A stretch of 64,000 bases of DNA from Allobosea sp. 47.2.35 (GTDB lineage Bacteria > Pseudomonadota > Alphaproteobacteria > Rhizobiales > Beijerinckiaceae): NCBI RefSeq assembly GCF_024655635.1, contig NZ_JANLGI010000020.1:1-64000 (forward strand), written 5' to 3'. The translations under genes and the position numbers were made by a program. Shown here in pieces: positions 9,623-18,820 of this stretch (its first letter is position 1; every line of letters starts with the position of its first letter). The notes under the pieces were generated by a model, which did not search any database, had not been told where the DNA came from, and was given only the letters and a program-made list of their open reading frames with translations.

Positions 9623-10597
9623 GTGAACATATCCACCTTCCGCGCGGCGCTTCTGCGCTGCCTCCTCGCCGTGTCTCTGCTGGGTGCCGGCCTCGGCCTC
9701 GCGCAGGGTCAGGATCGCAAGACCATCAGCGGCACAACCGTCTCGCTCGTCCCGCTCGCCGGCTTCGCGCCGTCGAAGACCTTCGCCGGGCTCGAGAGCG
9801 CGAGCACCAAGGCCTCGCTCCTCGTCGCCGAACTGCCGCCGCAGGCGCATGAGCAGCTCGCCCCGCTCTTCAAGGATATCGACAAGGCCAAGACGAACTT
9901 CGCCCGCCAGAACATCACCGTCGACGACATCGAATCGATCGAGACCGGCGCCGGCCCGGCCCCGCTGATCACCGGCAGCCAGGATGTGAACGGCACGAGC
10001 TACGACAAGTGGATGGTGCTGCTGAAGGGCGAGAAGACCGTGCTGATCACGGTCCAGTCGCCGGATGGCGCCGATCTCGACCCCGACGACATCGTCGCGA
10101 TGCTCAAGACGATCTCGCTCGGCGCCCCGCCCAGCATCGCCGACAAACTCAAGGCCCTGCCCTTCACGGTCGCAGCCGCCGAGCCGTTCCGCATCATCGA
10201 TACGCTCGGCGGCTCCGGCGTGCTGATGACGGCCGGCCCGCTCGATGCCGACCCGTCCGGCACGCAGCCGATCATCGTCGTCGCCTATCAGCTTTCCGCG
10301 CCGATCCCGGCCGACAAGCTGGAAGCCAGCGCCGAGGCTCTGCTCAAGCAGACCAAGAATCTCGAAGCCGCGACGATCGCGAAGCGCGAGCGCGTGACCT
10401 TCGCCGGATCGCCCGGCGTGCTGCTGACCGGAACGGCCACGGATCGCGGCACCGAGAAGCGCTTCGCGCAATACATGGCGGTGGGTGCCGACGGGCGTTT
10501 CGTCCGCCTCGTCGCGATCGCCCCGGCCAGCGCCTATGACGCCGTGAAGGCCGGTATCGAGAAGGTCGCGGCCAGCATCGCCTTCGCCGCGAAGTAA
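9623..10597 (+). CDS. Exported protein of unknown function
   Basis: A 324-residue protein starting with GTG at 9623. Residues 1 to about 30 form a signal peptide (basic start, hydrophobic core, then AQGQD), so the mature protein is periplasmic. The rest is a mixed alpha/beta sequence with regularly spaced Val-Leu-Ile strands. Two halves show some internal similarity in layout: each has a strand-rich block ending in a segment like the one around SPDGADLDPDDIVAMLKTI in the first half and around FVRLVAIAPASAYDAVKAG in the second. That suggests a duplicated domain but is not proof. I do not recognise the family. No catalytic motif is evident. Confidence 0.75.
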   Translation: MNISTFRAALLRCLLAVSLLGAGLGLAQGQDRKTISGTTVSLVPLAGFAPSKTFAGLESASTKASLLVAELPPQAHEQLAPLFKDIDKAKTNFARQNITVDDIESIETGAGPAPLITGSQDVNGTSYDKWMVLLKGEKTVLITVQSPDGADLDPDDIVAMLKTISLGAPPSIADKLKALPFTVAAAEPFRIIDTLGGSGVLMTAGPLDADPSGTQPIIVVAYQLSAPIPADKLEASAEALLKQTKNLEAATIAKRERVTFAGSPGVLLTGTATDRGTEKRFAQYMAVGADGRFVRLVAIAPASAYDAVKAGIEKVAASIAFAAK

Positions 10598-10665
10598 ACG
10601 CTCCCCGTCGCGCGGCCTCGCCCAATTGGTTTGGCTGATGGCGCCGACAAGGGTAAGGCAGGCGT

Positions 10666-12396
10666 ATGACCTATACGATCGGCCTTGCCACCACCTTCCA
10701 CGACCCCGCCATCGCGATCATCGGCCCCGATGGCGCGGTTCTCTTCGCGGAAGCGACCGAGCGCTATCTGCAATACAAGCGCGCGCCGAACTGTGAGCCG
10801 GATTCGGCGCCACGGATGGAAGGGCTGCTGACGCGCTACATTCCGGCGGATGCCGAAGTCCGCATCGCCACGAGCTGGGGCGAGGATTTCACCGGCTTTC
10901 TCGACCAGATGGCACGCGCCGGCTCCTTCACGCTCGATGCCCTGCTCAAGCTCTCGCCCGAGCTCAACCGCTCGCTGGTGCCGGAGCGCACAGAGCGCGC
11001 GTTGATCGCCTCGCTGCATCTTAGCCAGCAGCGCGCCGGCATGGGCGTGCTGCTCGGGCTCGACCGCGCCTATGGCAAGGCCAATGTCACCGGCCTCAAG
11101 CGCTACGGCCACCATCTCAGCCACGCGGCCTATGCCTGCTGGTCCTCGCCCTTCGACAATGCCGCCTGCCTCGTCGTAGACGGCATGGGTGAGACCGGCG
11201 CCTCGGCGATCTTCGCAATGGAGAACGGCAAGCTCCGTGAAGTGAAGCGCCATCGCGGCCGGGAATCGATCGGCTTCTATTTCGGCCTCGTCACCGACCT
11301 CGCCGGCTTCGACCAGGCCAAGGGCGAGGAATGGAAGATCATGGGGCTCGCCCCCTATGGCAAGGCCGATCCCGAACTGATGGCGCTGCTGCGCAAGCTC
11401 TATCAGATAGAGGGCCACAAGCTCGCCTTCGCCAAGGCCGATGTGGTGCAGGCGGTCGCTGCCGAGATTCTGGCGGAACGCCCGGCGAACGCATTGGATC
11501 AGGGCTGGGCCGATCTCGCCCGCTGCGGGCAGGACGTCTTCGCCGAGATGATGGAAGCGCTGCTCGGTGAGGCCGCCGCGCTGGTCCCGAGCGAGAATCT
11601 CGTCATGGCCGGCGGCTGCGCGCTGAACTCATCGTTCAACGGCAGGATCGCTGGCCGCCACGGCTTCAAGACCGTCTTCGTGCCCTCGGCCCCGGCCGAT
11701 GACGGCAACGCGATCGGCGCGGCCTGGCTCAGCCACGCCGAGGCTAACCCGGACTGGCGCGCGCCGAAGGGGCCGCTCACGCCCTATCTCGGCTCAACGG
11801 TCTCGACCGAACCCTTCGAGCGCATGCAGCTCTGGGAGAAGCGCCTGCGCAAGCTCGCTCCCGACGAGGTCGCGCCGGTGACGGCCAAGCTGCTCACCGA
11901 GGGCAAGCTGATCGGCTGGGTGCAGGGCCGCGCCGAGTTCGGCCCGCGTGCGCTTGGCAACCGCTCGATCATCGCCGATCCGCGCCCGGCCGACGCCAAG
12001 GATATCCTCAACGCCAAGGTGAAATACCGCGAGGCCTTTCGGCCCTTCGCCCCCTCGATCCTGGCCGAGCATGCTGCCGACTGGTTCGAGAACTATCAGG
12101 ACGCGCCCTATATGGAGCGCACGCTGGTCTGGAAGGAAGCGGTCCGCGACCGTGTCCCGGCCGTGGTCCATGAGGACGCGACCGGCCGCCTCCAGAGCGT
12201 CACCGCCGAGCGCAATCCGCGCTACCACGCGCTGATCTCGGCCTTCCACGGTCTGACGGGCGTACCGGTGATCCTCAACACCTCCTTCAACATCATGGGC
12301 AAGCCGATCCTGCACACGGCGGAGGACGCGATCCTGATGTTCTATACGAGCGGGCTCGACGCGCTGGTGATCGACGACTGGCTGCTGGTGAAATAA
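10666..12396 (+). CDS. Carbamoyltransferase, NodU/CmcH family
   Basis: A 576-residue enzyme that transfers a carbamoyl group from carbamoyl phosphate, through carbamoyl-AMP, to a hydroxyl of an acceptor such as a sugar or antibiotic. The N-terminal ASKHA-fold domain starts with an IGLATTFHDPAIAII strand and carries the metal-binding HHLSHAA motif and a VDGMGE segment. The C-terminal domain has the family block GWVQGRAEFGPRALGNRSI and ends with a NTSFNIMGKPI segment. No glycosyltransferase, nod or polyketide gene is nearby, so the acceptor is unknown. Surface polysaccharide decoration is a reasonable guess. Confidence 0.9.
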   Translation: MTYTIGLATTFHDPAIAIIGPDGAVLFAEATERYLQYKRAPNCEPDSAPRMEGLLTRYIPADAEVRIATSWGEDFTGFLDQMARAGSFTLDALLKLSPELNRSLVPERTERALIASLHLSQQRAGMGVLLGLDRAYGKANVTGLKRYGHHLSHAAYACWSSPFDNAACLVVDGMGETGASAIFAMENGKLREVKRHRGRESIGFYFGLVTDLAGFDQAKGEEWKIMGLAPYGKADPELMALLRKLYQIEGHKLAFAKADVVQAVAAEILAERPANALDQGWADLARCGQDVFAEMMEALLGEAAALVPSENLVMAGGCALNSSFNGRIAGRHGFKTVFVPSAPADDGNAIGAAWLSHAEANPDWRAPKGPLTPYLGSTVSTEPFERMQLWEKRLRKLAPDEVAPVTAKLLTEGKLIGWVQGRAEFGPRALGNRSIIADPRPADAKDILNAKVKYREAFRPFAPSILAEHAADWFENYQDAPYMERTLVWKEAVRDRVPAVVHEDATGRLQSVTAERNPRYHALISAFHGLTGVPVILNTSFNIMGKPILHTAEDAILMFYTSGLDALVIDDWLLVK

Positions 12397-12502
12397 CGGG
12401 CGGCCGACTGATCCGCCCCGTTGATCGGTCGGATCACGCGAAATCGCTGGTTTCGGTCTCGTTTGCGGTCATTCTTCCGGCCCATCGGAAGGAGACGACG
12501 CC

Positions 12503-12751
12503 ATGCTGCAATTGCGCCCGAACTGCGAGTGCTGCGACCGCGACCTGCCGCCGCAATCGCGCGATGCCCTGATCTGCACCTTCGAATGCACGTTCTGTGT
12601 CGACTGCGTCGAGACGCGCTTCGCCGGCACCTGCCCGAATTGCGGCGGCGACCTCGTGCGCCGGCCGATCAGGCCGGAGCGGCTGCTGGAGAAATACCCG
12701 GCCTCGACGGAGCGCGTCCGCAAGCCGCACCCGCAATGCGCGGCGGCCTGA
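12503..12751 (+). CDS. DUF1272 domain protein, small zinc-finger-like
   Basis: An 82-residue protein with a cysteine pattern typical of DUF1272: CECC near residue 8, then CTFECTFCVDC around residues 26-36, then CPNCGGDL. The eight or so cysteines would bind two metal ions. The start is well supported by GGAAGGAG 9 nt upstream of the ATG. Function unknown. The gene follows the carbamoyltransferase by about 100 bp. Confidence 0.88.
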   Translation: MLQLRPNCECCDRDLPPQSRDALICTFECTFCVDCVETRFAGTCPNCGGDLVRRPIRPERLLEKYPASTERVRKPHPQCAAA

Positions 12752-12804
12752 GGAAAGCGGCATCGGATTGGCGCTACCGCTGAACGCGTGCTAGCCACAC
12801 GGGA

Positions 12805-13407
12805 ATGACGACCCCAAAGCCCCAGTTCTGGATCGTTGCTGGCCCCAATGGTGTCGGCAAGACCACTTATGCCTTCCGGCATATCAAGGCCGTCTCGGGC
12901 AGCACGCGCTTCGTCAATCTCGACGAGATCGCGCGCGGTCTTTCCCCGCTCGACCCCTCGATGGAGCAGCAGCGCGCCGGCCGTGTCGCGCTGGAGCTGA
13001 CACGCTCGCTGATCGCTGAAAGGAGATCGTTCTCGATCGAGACGACGCTCTCAGGCAAGACGCACCTGCGCACGATCGCAGCGGCCCGGGAGGCCGGCTT
13101 CGCCGTCAACCTGTTGTAGGTCGCCAGCCCGGAAATCTCGCTGGCGCGCATCGCCCGCCGCGTCAGCGAAGGCGGCCACGACGTCACGGAAGCCGACGTT
13201 CGGCGCCGCTTCTCCCGTTCGATCGAAAACCTGCCGGCCTATATCGATGCGATCGATCAATGGCGTGTCTTCGACAATGCGACTCTGCGCCCCAAAGCCA
13301 TAGCGGAGGGGCGGCGCGGCTGCATTTCGCTGATCCAGCGCGAGGGCGATCTGCCGCAGGCGCTATGGGCGGCGCTTGAGACGCTGCCGCCCCGCGCGGA
13401 AGGCTGA
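12805..13407 (+). pseudogene. Zeta-toxin-like ATPase gene broken by an in-frame TAG
   Basis: The frame from the ATG at 12805 encodes a P-loop protein with Walker A GPNGVGKTT (residues 13-21), an LDEIARGLSP segment and an SIETTLSG motif. This is the layout of bacterial zeta-toxin/UDP-N-acetylglucosamine kinase-like proteins and of the small solitary AAA_33 ATPases. Codon 105 is TAG (13117-13119). The same frame continues without any shift as VASPEISLARIARRVSEGGH, which is the expected next strand and helix, and ends at TGA 13405-13407. A tyrosine codon at this place would restore LLYVASPE. So one base change, or a sequencing error, separates this from an intact 200-residue gene. No antitoxin gene is adjacent. 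Confidence 0.8.
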
Positions 13408-13409
13408 AT

Positions 13410-13745
13410 TCAGCTCGCCTGCTTCACCGCTATGCCCTTCTCTTCGAAGAGCTGCTGCAATTCGCCGGCCTGGAACATCTCGCGGGTGATGTCGCAGCCG
13501 CCGACGAACTCGCCCTTGACGTAGAGCTGCGGGATCGTCGGCCAGTTCGAATAGGCCTTGATGCCCTCGCGGATTTCCTGGTCCTCGAGCACGTTCACGC
13601 CCTTATAGGGCACGCCGATATAGCCGAGGATCTGCGCGACCTGGCCGGAGAAGCCGCACATCGGGAATTGCGGCGTGCCCTTCATGAACAGCACCACGTC
13701 ATTGTTCTTCACTTCCGCTTCGATGCGGGCATTGACGTCGGACAT
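13410..13745 (-). CDS. grxD: Monothiol glutaredoxin, Grx4 type
   Basis: A 111-residue CGFS-class glutaredoxin. Cys30 in PMCGFSG is the cluster-ligating cysteine, and the [19 protein letters not shown] segment is the usual glutathione-binding region. These proteins carry a [2Fe-2S] cluster and form complexes with BolA proteins in iron-sulfur delivery and iron sensing. The bolA gene lies 47 bp upstream on the same strand, matching the physical partnership. AGGAG precedes the ATG at 13745. Confidence 0.95.
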   Translation of the reverse strand: MSDVNARIEAEVKNNDVVLFMKGTPQFPMCGFSGQVAQILGYIGVPYKGVNVLEDQEIREGIKAYSNWPTIPQLYVKGEFVGGCDITREMFQAGELQQLFEEKGIAVKQAS

Positions 13746-13792
13746 CGTCTCGTCTCCTGAAGCGGGTTCAAGGCCCGCCGGATGGCATTGTT

Positions 13793-14029
13793 CTAATCTT
13801 GGGGAACGCTGGTCGTCAGCGCAAGGGCGTGCAGGACGCCGCCCATATTCCCCTGGAGCGCGGCATAGACCATCTGGTGCTGCTGCACCCGGGTCTTGCC
13901 CTTGAAGGCGGCCGAGACGACGGTCGCGGCATAGTGGTCGCCGTCGCCGGCCAGATCCTTGATCTCGATCGCCGCATCCGGCAGCGCCGCCTTGATCATG
14001 CGCTCGATCTCGTGGGCATCCATCGCCAT
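13793..14029 (-). CDS. bolA: BolA/IbaG-family iron-sulfur protein
   Basis: A 78-residue BolA-fold protein. The [30 protein letters not shown] stretch has the family histidines: the H in DGDHY, and QQH, where the helix-turn-helix-like region sits. It probably pairs with GrxD just downstream. Two starts are possible (ATG at 14029 or 14023). Its start lies 12 bp from the stop of purL, so purL, bolA and grxD probably form one leftward operon. Confidence 0.93.
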   Translation of the reverse strand: MAMDAHEIERMIKAALPDAAIEIKDLAGDGDHYAATVVSAAFKGKTRVQQHQMVYAALQGNMGGVLHALALTTSVPQD

Positions 14030-14041
14030 GGGTCGAACTCC

Positions 14042-16252
14042 TCAGGCCGCCTTGCCGGCCATATAGGACGGCAGCCAGTCTTCATGGATCTTGCGGAGAT
14101 CGGCGATCGCCAAGGCAGGCTCGCCCGGCAGGGCAAGCGAGGCGCCGCCCGTCTTGCCGATGGCGAGCGCCGGTACGCCGGCTGCCTTGGCGGCAGCGAT
14201 CACGGCATCGGCCTCGGCAGCCGGGACGGTCAGGACATAGCGCGCCTGGTCCTCGCCGAAGAGCGCGGCATGGACGGGGCCGGCCGGGAACGCCTCGATC
14301 GTGGCGCCGATGCCCTTGGCCATCGCCATCTCGGCGAGCGCCACGGCAAGGCCGCCATCCGACAGGTCATGGCAGGTTGTGACCTTGCCGGACGCGATCA
14401 GCCCGCGCACGAAATCGCCGTTGCGGCGCTCGACCGCGAGATCGACCGGCGGCGGGGCGCCCTCCTCGCGGCCGCAGACGGTCGCGAGATAGGCGCTCTG
14501 GCCGAGCCAGCCGGCGGTCTCGCCGATCAGGACGATCGCCTCGCCCTCGGCCTTGAAGGCGACGGTCGCGTGCTTGGTCACATCGGCCATGACGCCGACG
14601 CCGCCGATGGTCGGGGTAGGCAGGATCGAGATGCCGTTGGTCTCGTTGTAGAGCGAGACATTGCCGGAAACGACCGGGAAGTCGAGCACCTTGCAGGCCT
14701 CGCCGATCCCACGGATGCAGCCGACGAACTGGCCCATCACTTCCGGCTTCTCGGGATTGCCGAAATTGAGGTTGTCGGTGATCGCGAGCGGCGTGGCGCC
14801 CGTGGCGGTCAGGTTGCGCCAGGCTTCGGCCACCGCCTGCTTGCCGCCCTCGAACGGATCGGCCTCGCAATAGCGCGGCGTCACGTCGGCGGTCATGGCG
14901 AGGCCCCGCGGCCCGTCCTCGATGCGGATCACGCCGGCATCGCCGCCCGGCGTCACCGCCGAGTTGCCGAGGATCAGCGTGTCGTACTGTTCCCAGATCC
15001 AGCGCTTGGAGGAGAGATCCGGCGAGCCGATCAGCTTCTTCAGGGCTTCCACGTTGCCGCAAGGCGGCGTCACGGTCTCGGCCGCGATGCGCTGCTGCGG
15101 CGCGGTCTCGATCCAGGGCCGGTCATATTCCGGAGCCTCGTCGCCGAGCTCCTTGATCGGCAGGTCGGCCATGACCTCGCCCTGGTGCTTGATGACGAAG
15201 CGCAGCGTGTCAGTGGTATGGCCGATGACGGCGAAGTCCAGGCCCCATTTCTTGAAGATCGCCTCGGCGGCGTCCTCATGGCCCGGCTTGATCACCATGA
15301 GCATGCGCTCCTGGCTCTCCGACAGCATCATCTCATAGGCGCTCATGCCCTCCTCGCGGCAGGGCACCTTGTCGAGGTCGAGCTCGACGCCGAGATCGCC
15401 CTTGGCGCCCATCTCGACGGCCGAGCAGGTCAGGCCGGCGGCGCCCATGTCCTGGATCGCGTCGACATGGCCGGCGGCCATGATCTCGAGGCAGGCTTCG
15501 AGCAGGAGCTTCTCGGCGAAGGGGTCGCCGACCTGCACGGTCGGGCGCTTCTCCTCCGACTTGTCGTCGAATTCGGCCGAGGCCATGGTCGCGCCGTGGA
15601 TGCCGTCGCGGCCGGTCTTGGATCCCAGATAGACGATCGCCTTACCGACGCCGGAGGCCTTGGCGTAGAAGATCTCGTCGGCCTTGGCGATGCCGACCGC
15701 CATGGCGTTGACGAGGATGTTGCCGTCGTAGCGGGTATGGAAGCCGGTGGCGCCGCCGACATTCGGCACGCCGAAGGAATTGCCGTAGCCGCCGATGCCG
15801 GCGACGACGCCGGAGACGAGATGGCGGGTCTTCGGATGATCGGGCGAGCCGAAGCGCAGCGCGTCGAGCACCGCGATCGGGCGCGCGCCCATCGTGAAGA
15901 CGTCGCGCAGGATGCCGCCTACGCCCGTCGTCGCGCCCTGATAGGGCTCGATGAAGGACGGGTGGTTGTGGCTCTCCATCTTGAAGACGATGGCGGTGCC
16001 CTCGCCGATATCGATGACGCCGGCATTCTCGCCCGGGCCCTGGATCACCCAGGGTGCCTTGGTCGGCAGCGTCTTCAGATGGATCTTCGACGACTTGTAG
16101 GAGCAGTGCTCGTTCCACATCGCCGAGACGATGCCGAGCTCGGTGATCGTCGGCTCGCGGCCGATCAGATGCAGGAAGCGCTGGTACTCGTCCGGCTTCA
16201 GGCCGTGCTCGGCGACGAGCTGCGGGGTGATCTTGATGTCGTTCGGAATCAC
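14042..16252 (-). CDS. purL: Phosphoribosylformylglycinamidine synthase subunit II
   Basis: The 736-residue small-type PurL, which amidates FGAR to FGAM in purine synthesis using ammonia passed from PurQ with ATP. Family segments are clear: EHCSYKSSK near residue 40, [16 protein letters not shown], the [17 protein letters not shown] block and [17 protein letters not shown]. The start is a GTG at 16252 ([17 protein letters not shown]). The purS and purQ partners are not in the window upstream, where a thioesterase gene comes next. The protein is the two-domain form without a glutaminase part, as usual in alphaproteobacteria. Confidence 0.97.
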   Translation of the reverse strand: MIPNDIKITPQLVAEHGLKPDEYQRFLHLIGREPTITELGIVSAMWNEHCSYKSSKIHLKTLPTKAPWVIQGPGENAGVIDIGEGTAIVFKMESHNHPSFIEPYQGATTGVGGILRDVFTMGARPIAVLDALRFGSPDHPKTRHLVSGVVAGIGGYGNSFGVPNVGGATGFHTRYDGNILVNAMAVGIAKADEIFYAKASGVGKAIVYLGSKTGRDGIHGATMASAEFDDKSEEKRPTVQVGDPFAEKLLLEACLEIMAAGHVDAIQDMGAAGLTCSAVEMGAKGDLGVELDLDKVPCREEGMSAYEMMLSESQERMLMVIKPGHEDAAEAIFKKWGLDFAVIGHTTDTLRFVIKHQGEVMADLPIKELGDEAPEYDRPWIETAPQQRIAAETVTPPCGNVEALKKLIGSPDLSSKRWIWEQYDTLILGNSAVTPGGDAGVIRIEDGPRGLAMTADVTPRYCEADPFEGGKQAVAEAWRNLTATGATPLAITDNLNFGNPEKPEVMGQFVGCIRGIGEACKVLDFPVVSGNVSLYNETNGISILPTPTIGGVGVMADVTKHATVAFKAEGEAIVLIGETAGWLGQSAYLATVCGREEGAPPPVDLAVERRNGDFVRGLIASGKVTTCHDLSDGGLAVALAEMAMAKGIGATIEAFPAGPVHAALFGEDQARYVLTVPAAEADAVIAAAKAAGVPALAIGKTGGASLALPGEPALAIADLRKIHEDWLPSYMAGKAA

Positions 16253-16347
16253 GGGCTCAGGGTTCCTGGCGGTCCGGCGATAGGGGTTGGCAGGGGCATA
16301 GCCTGCCTCGGCGCGCGAGACAACATTCCGCGACGCAGACGCGGCTT

Positions 16348-16785
16348 TCAGCTCTGGATGGCCGTCAAGGCGCTCCTGAGCGGCGCCGGGATCGGCACGG
16401 GCTTCTGGCTCGCGCGCTCGACATAGACATGGGTGAAGCGGCCCTGTGCCGCCGCCTGCGCGCCGCCCTGCCGGAAGATGCCGATGCGATAGGTCACCGA
16501 GCTGTTGCCGAGGCGCTCGACCGCGATCCCCGCCTCCACCGTCTCCGGGAAGGCGACGCTCTCGAAATAGGTGCAGCCGGTCTCGACCACGAGCCCGACG
16601 ATCTCACTGCCGGAAAGGTCGAGGAAGCCGTTCTCGATCAGCCAGGCATTCACCGCCGTGTCGAACCAGCCGTAATAGACGACATTATTGACGTGCCCGT
16701 AGGCGTCATTGTCGTGCCAGCGCGTCGGGATGGCGCGGAAGACGCGGACATCGGCGCGGCTCAGGCGGGGCTGTCGCTCGCTCAT
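16348..16785 (-). CDS. Acyl-CoA thioesterase, 4HBT hotdog fold
   Basis: A 145-residue single-hotdog protein. The motif [24 protein letters not shown] near residues 22-43 is the classic YbgC/FadM-type active site (RWxDxDxxGHVNNxxY). The catalytic aspartate is the one before N-x-Y-GHVNN. It hydrolyses acyl-CoA thioesters; the physiological substrate is unknown. Its ATG at 16785 overlaps the last bases of the methyltransferase gene (ATGA), so the two are translationally coupled. Confidence 0.9.
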   Translation of the reverse strand: MSERQPRLSRADVRVFRAIPTRWHDNDAYGHVNNVVYYGWFDTAVNAWLIENGFLDLSGSEIVGLVVETGCTYFESVAFPETVEAGIAVERLGNSSVTYRIGIFRQGGAQAAAQGRFTHVYVERASQKPVPIPAPLRSALTAIQS

Positions 16786-17693
16786 CCTTCGCCTCCCGGC
16801 TTCTCGCCCGCCTTGATCTCCGGCACGCCCAGCGCATCGGCGAGCCGCGCCTTGGCCGAACCCGGCTTCAACGGCTTCTGTTGGCTCTCATGTGGCGCCC
16901 AGCCGGAAACCCAGACGAACTCGAAGGTCGCGGGCAGACGCCCATCCGGATCGGCGAAGCGTTCGGCGTAGAGCGTGGCCGCGCGCAGCAAGGTCTCGCG
17001 CCGCGACGGCGTCTTGCGCCGGGCGATGAGCGCATTGGCCCAGCCCATGGCACGCAGATCGCGGAACAGCCCGAAGGCATCGCGATAGCGCACCGTGACG
17101 ATCTCGCTGTCGATGACGGGCAATGCGAATCCGGCCCGCTGCAGCAGCCCGCCGAGATCGCGCAGGTCGGCGAAGGGCGCGACGCGCGGGCTGACCCCGC
17201 CCATCGTCTCACTCTCGGCTTCAAGCAGCACCTGCCGGAGTTCCTGCAAGCTACGCCCACCGAGCAGGCAGCCCATGAACAGACCGTCGGGCTTGAGCGC
17301 CCGCTTGATCTGGATGAGCGCACCCGGCAGGTCGTTGACCCCGTGCAGTGCAAGCAACGAGACGGCGAGATCGAGCGAACCGGCGGCTAAAGGCAGGCTT
17401 TCGAGATCGCCGACGACGTCGGCTTGCGCCCCTTCGGCTTCCGCCATGCGTAGTAGACGCCCGACCCGGCCGGCGAGGATAGGAGCGACGACCGGCAGCG
17501 CAGTGCCCAGGTCGGCCGCGACCGCGAACTCCCGCAGCACCGCGCCCAACCGATCCTCCAGATCGCCTGCCGCGCGCTGCAGCAGGAAATCCGGATAGTC
17601 GCCGGCAAGCGCGCGTTTCAGCCGCGAACGGCCGAGCGCCCGGTCGAAGACGAAGCTCTGGTCACTCAACTTTGCACCGTCAGCAAGACGCAA
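16782..17693 (-). CDS. SAM-dependent methyltransferase-fold protein, BioC/NDUFAF5 type
   Basis: A protein of about 303 residues with the class I methyltransferase core. It opens FVFDRALGRSRLKRAL, which is characteristic of the alphaproteobacterial and mitochondrial NDUFAF5 group. ADVVGDLESLPLAAGSLDLAVSLLALHGVNDLPGAL follows as motifs II to IV. Mitochondrial NDUFAF5 hydroxylates an arginine of complex I subunit NDUFS7, so the bacterial protein may act likewise. Motif I is weak (AADLGTALP rather than GxGxG), which is worth noting. No ATG is available near the N-terminus: TTG codons at 17693 or 17669 are the likely starts. It is coupled to the downstream thioesterase. Confidence 0.8.
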   Translation of the reverse strand: MRLADGAKLSDQSFVFDRALGRSRLKRALAGDYPDFLLQRAAGDLEDRLGAVLREFAVAADLGTALPVVAPILAGRVGRLLRMAEAEGAQADVVGDLESLPLAAGSLDLAVSLLALHGVNDLPGALIQIKRALKPDGLFMGCLLGGRSLQELRQVLLEAESETMGGVSPRVAPFADLRDLGGLLQRAGFALPVIDSEIVTVRYRDAFGLFRDLRAMGWANALIARRKTPSRRETLLRAATLYAERFADPDGRLPATFEFVWVSGWAPHESQQKPLKPGSAKARLADALGVPEIKAGEKPGGEG

Positions 17694-17772
17694 GCCCTCA
17701 CCCTTGAAGGCGCCATTCCTAGTCGGAACAGCGCCTCAGGACGAGAGCTGAGTTGAACGGGCCGTGCACGCC

Positions 17773-18651
17773 TCAGCGGTCGAGCAGCTTCTCGATTTCC
17801 GCACGCAGTTGCGGGCCGAGATCGCTGCGGTCGAGCGCATAGGCGACATTGGCCGCAAGGAAGCCGATCTTCGAGCCGGCATCGTAGATCTCGCCGTCGA
17901 AACGCACCGCGAAGAACGGCTCCAGATGCGACAGCGCGATCATCGAATCGGTCAGCTGGATCTCGCCGCCCGCACCCTTTTCCTGATTGGCGAGCAGGTT
18001 GAAGATCGTCGGCTGCAGGATGTAGCGGCCGGAAATATGCAGGTTCGACGGCGCCGTGCCCTTCGGCGGCTTCTCGACCATCCCGGTGATCTTCGAGACC
18101 TTGGCCTTGGCGTCCTGGACGCCGACGATGCCGTATTGATGGGTCTGGTCGTCCGGCACGGGGGCCACGGCGATGTGGTTGCCGCCATGCTGGTCATAGG
18201 CGTCGATCATCTCGGCGAGGCAGCCCTTGCCATGGCTGTAATGCAGCATATCCGGCAGCAGCAGCGCGAAGGGCTCGTCGCCGACGATCTCGCGCGCGCA
18301 CCAGACGGCATGGCCGAGGCCGAGCGGCGCCTGCTGGCGGGTGAAGCTGGTCGCGCCGGCGGCCGGCAGATCGTGCTTCAGCGCCTCCAGCTCCTTGACC
18401 TTGTTGCGCTTGGCCAGCGTGTCGTCGAGCTCGTAGGCCATGTCGAAATGGTCCTCGATCACCGCCTTGTTGCGGCCGGTGACGAAGATGAAATGCTCGA
18501 TGCCGGCGGCGCGCGCCTCGTCCACGACATGCTGCACGACCGGGCGGTCGACGATGGTGAGCATCTCCTTCGGGATCGCCTTGGTGGCGGGCAGGAAGCG
18601 GGTGCCAAGACCAGCGACGGGGAGAACGGCCTTGCGGATGCGTTTCGTCAT
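17773..18651 (-). CDS. galU: UTP-glucose-1-phosphate uridylyltransferase
   Basis: Makes UDP-glucose from UTP and glucose-1-phosphate for surface polysaccharides and glycolipids. The nucleotide-binding start AVLPVAGLGTRFLPATKAIPKEML is diagnostic, and VEKPPKGTAPSNL and the GGEIQLTDS segment are further family blocks. The frame is open to 18720, but the family starts at MTKRIRKAVLP, so I choose the ATG at 18651. It diverges from galE, which uses its product, across 169 bp. Confidence 0.96.
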   Translation of the reverse strand: MTKRIRKAVLPVAGLGTRFLPATKAIPKEMLTIVDRPVVQHVVDEARAAGIEHFIFVTGRNKAVIEDHFDMAYELDDTLAKRNKVKELEALKHDLPAAGATSFTRQQAPLGLGHAVWCAREIVGDEPFALLLPDMLHYSHGKGCLAEMIDAYDQHGGNHIAVAPVPDDQTHQYGIVGVQDAKAKVSKITGMVEKPPKGTAPSNLHISGRYILQPTIFNLLANQEKGAGGEIQLTDSMIALSHLEPFFAVRFDGEIYDAGSKIGFLAANVAYALDRSDLGPQLRAEIEKLLDR

Positions 18652-18820
18652 GAAAAATCCATTGGGCGCAATAGCCTTGCCGAAGCCAGGCGATGGTGGG
18701 GACGGCCGTACAACTGTCATGGTTGCCGGCCATCAGGCGGTATTAGCTGACAGGCCTTGAGAAGCCGTCAACGGTTTTTCGATAGGTCGGGTTCCTGACG
18801 AAGATGAGGCGAGAGAGACG

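Noticed and set aside
13117..13119. Amber codon as a site for pyrrolysine or another special amino acid
   Set aside because: No dedicated tRNA, synthetase or methylamine genes are seen; the position fits a plain tyrosine-to-stop change.
13799..16426. An 875-codon open frame opposite purL
   Set aside because: Antisense shadow of purL and bolA; the real genes have full domain matches.
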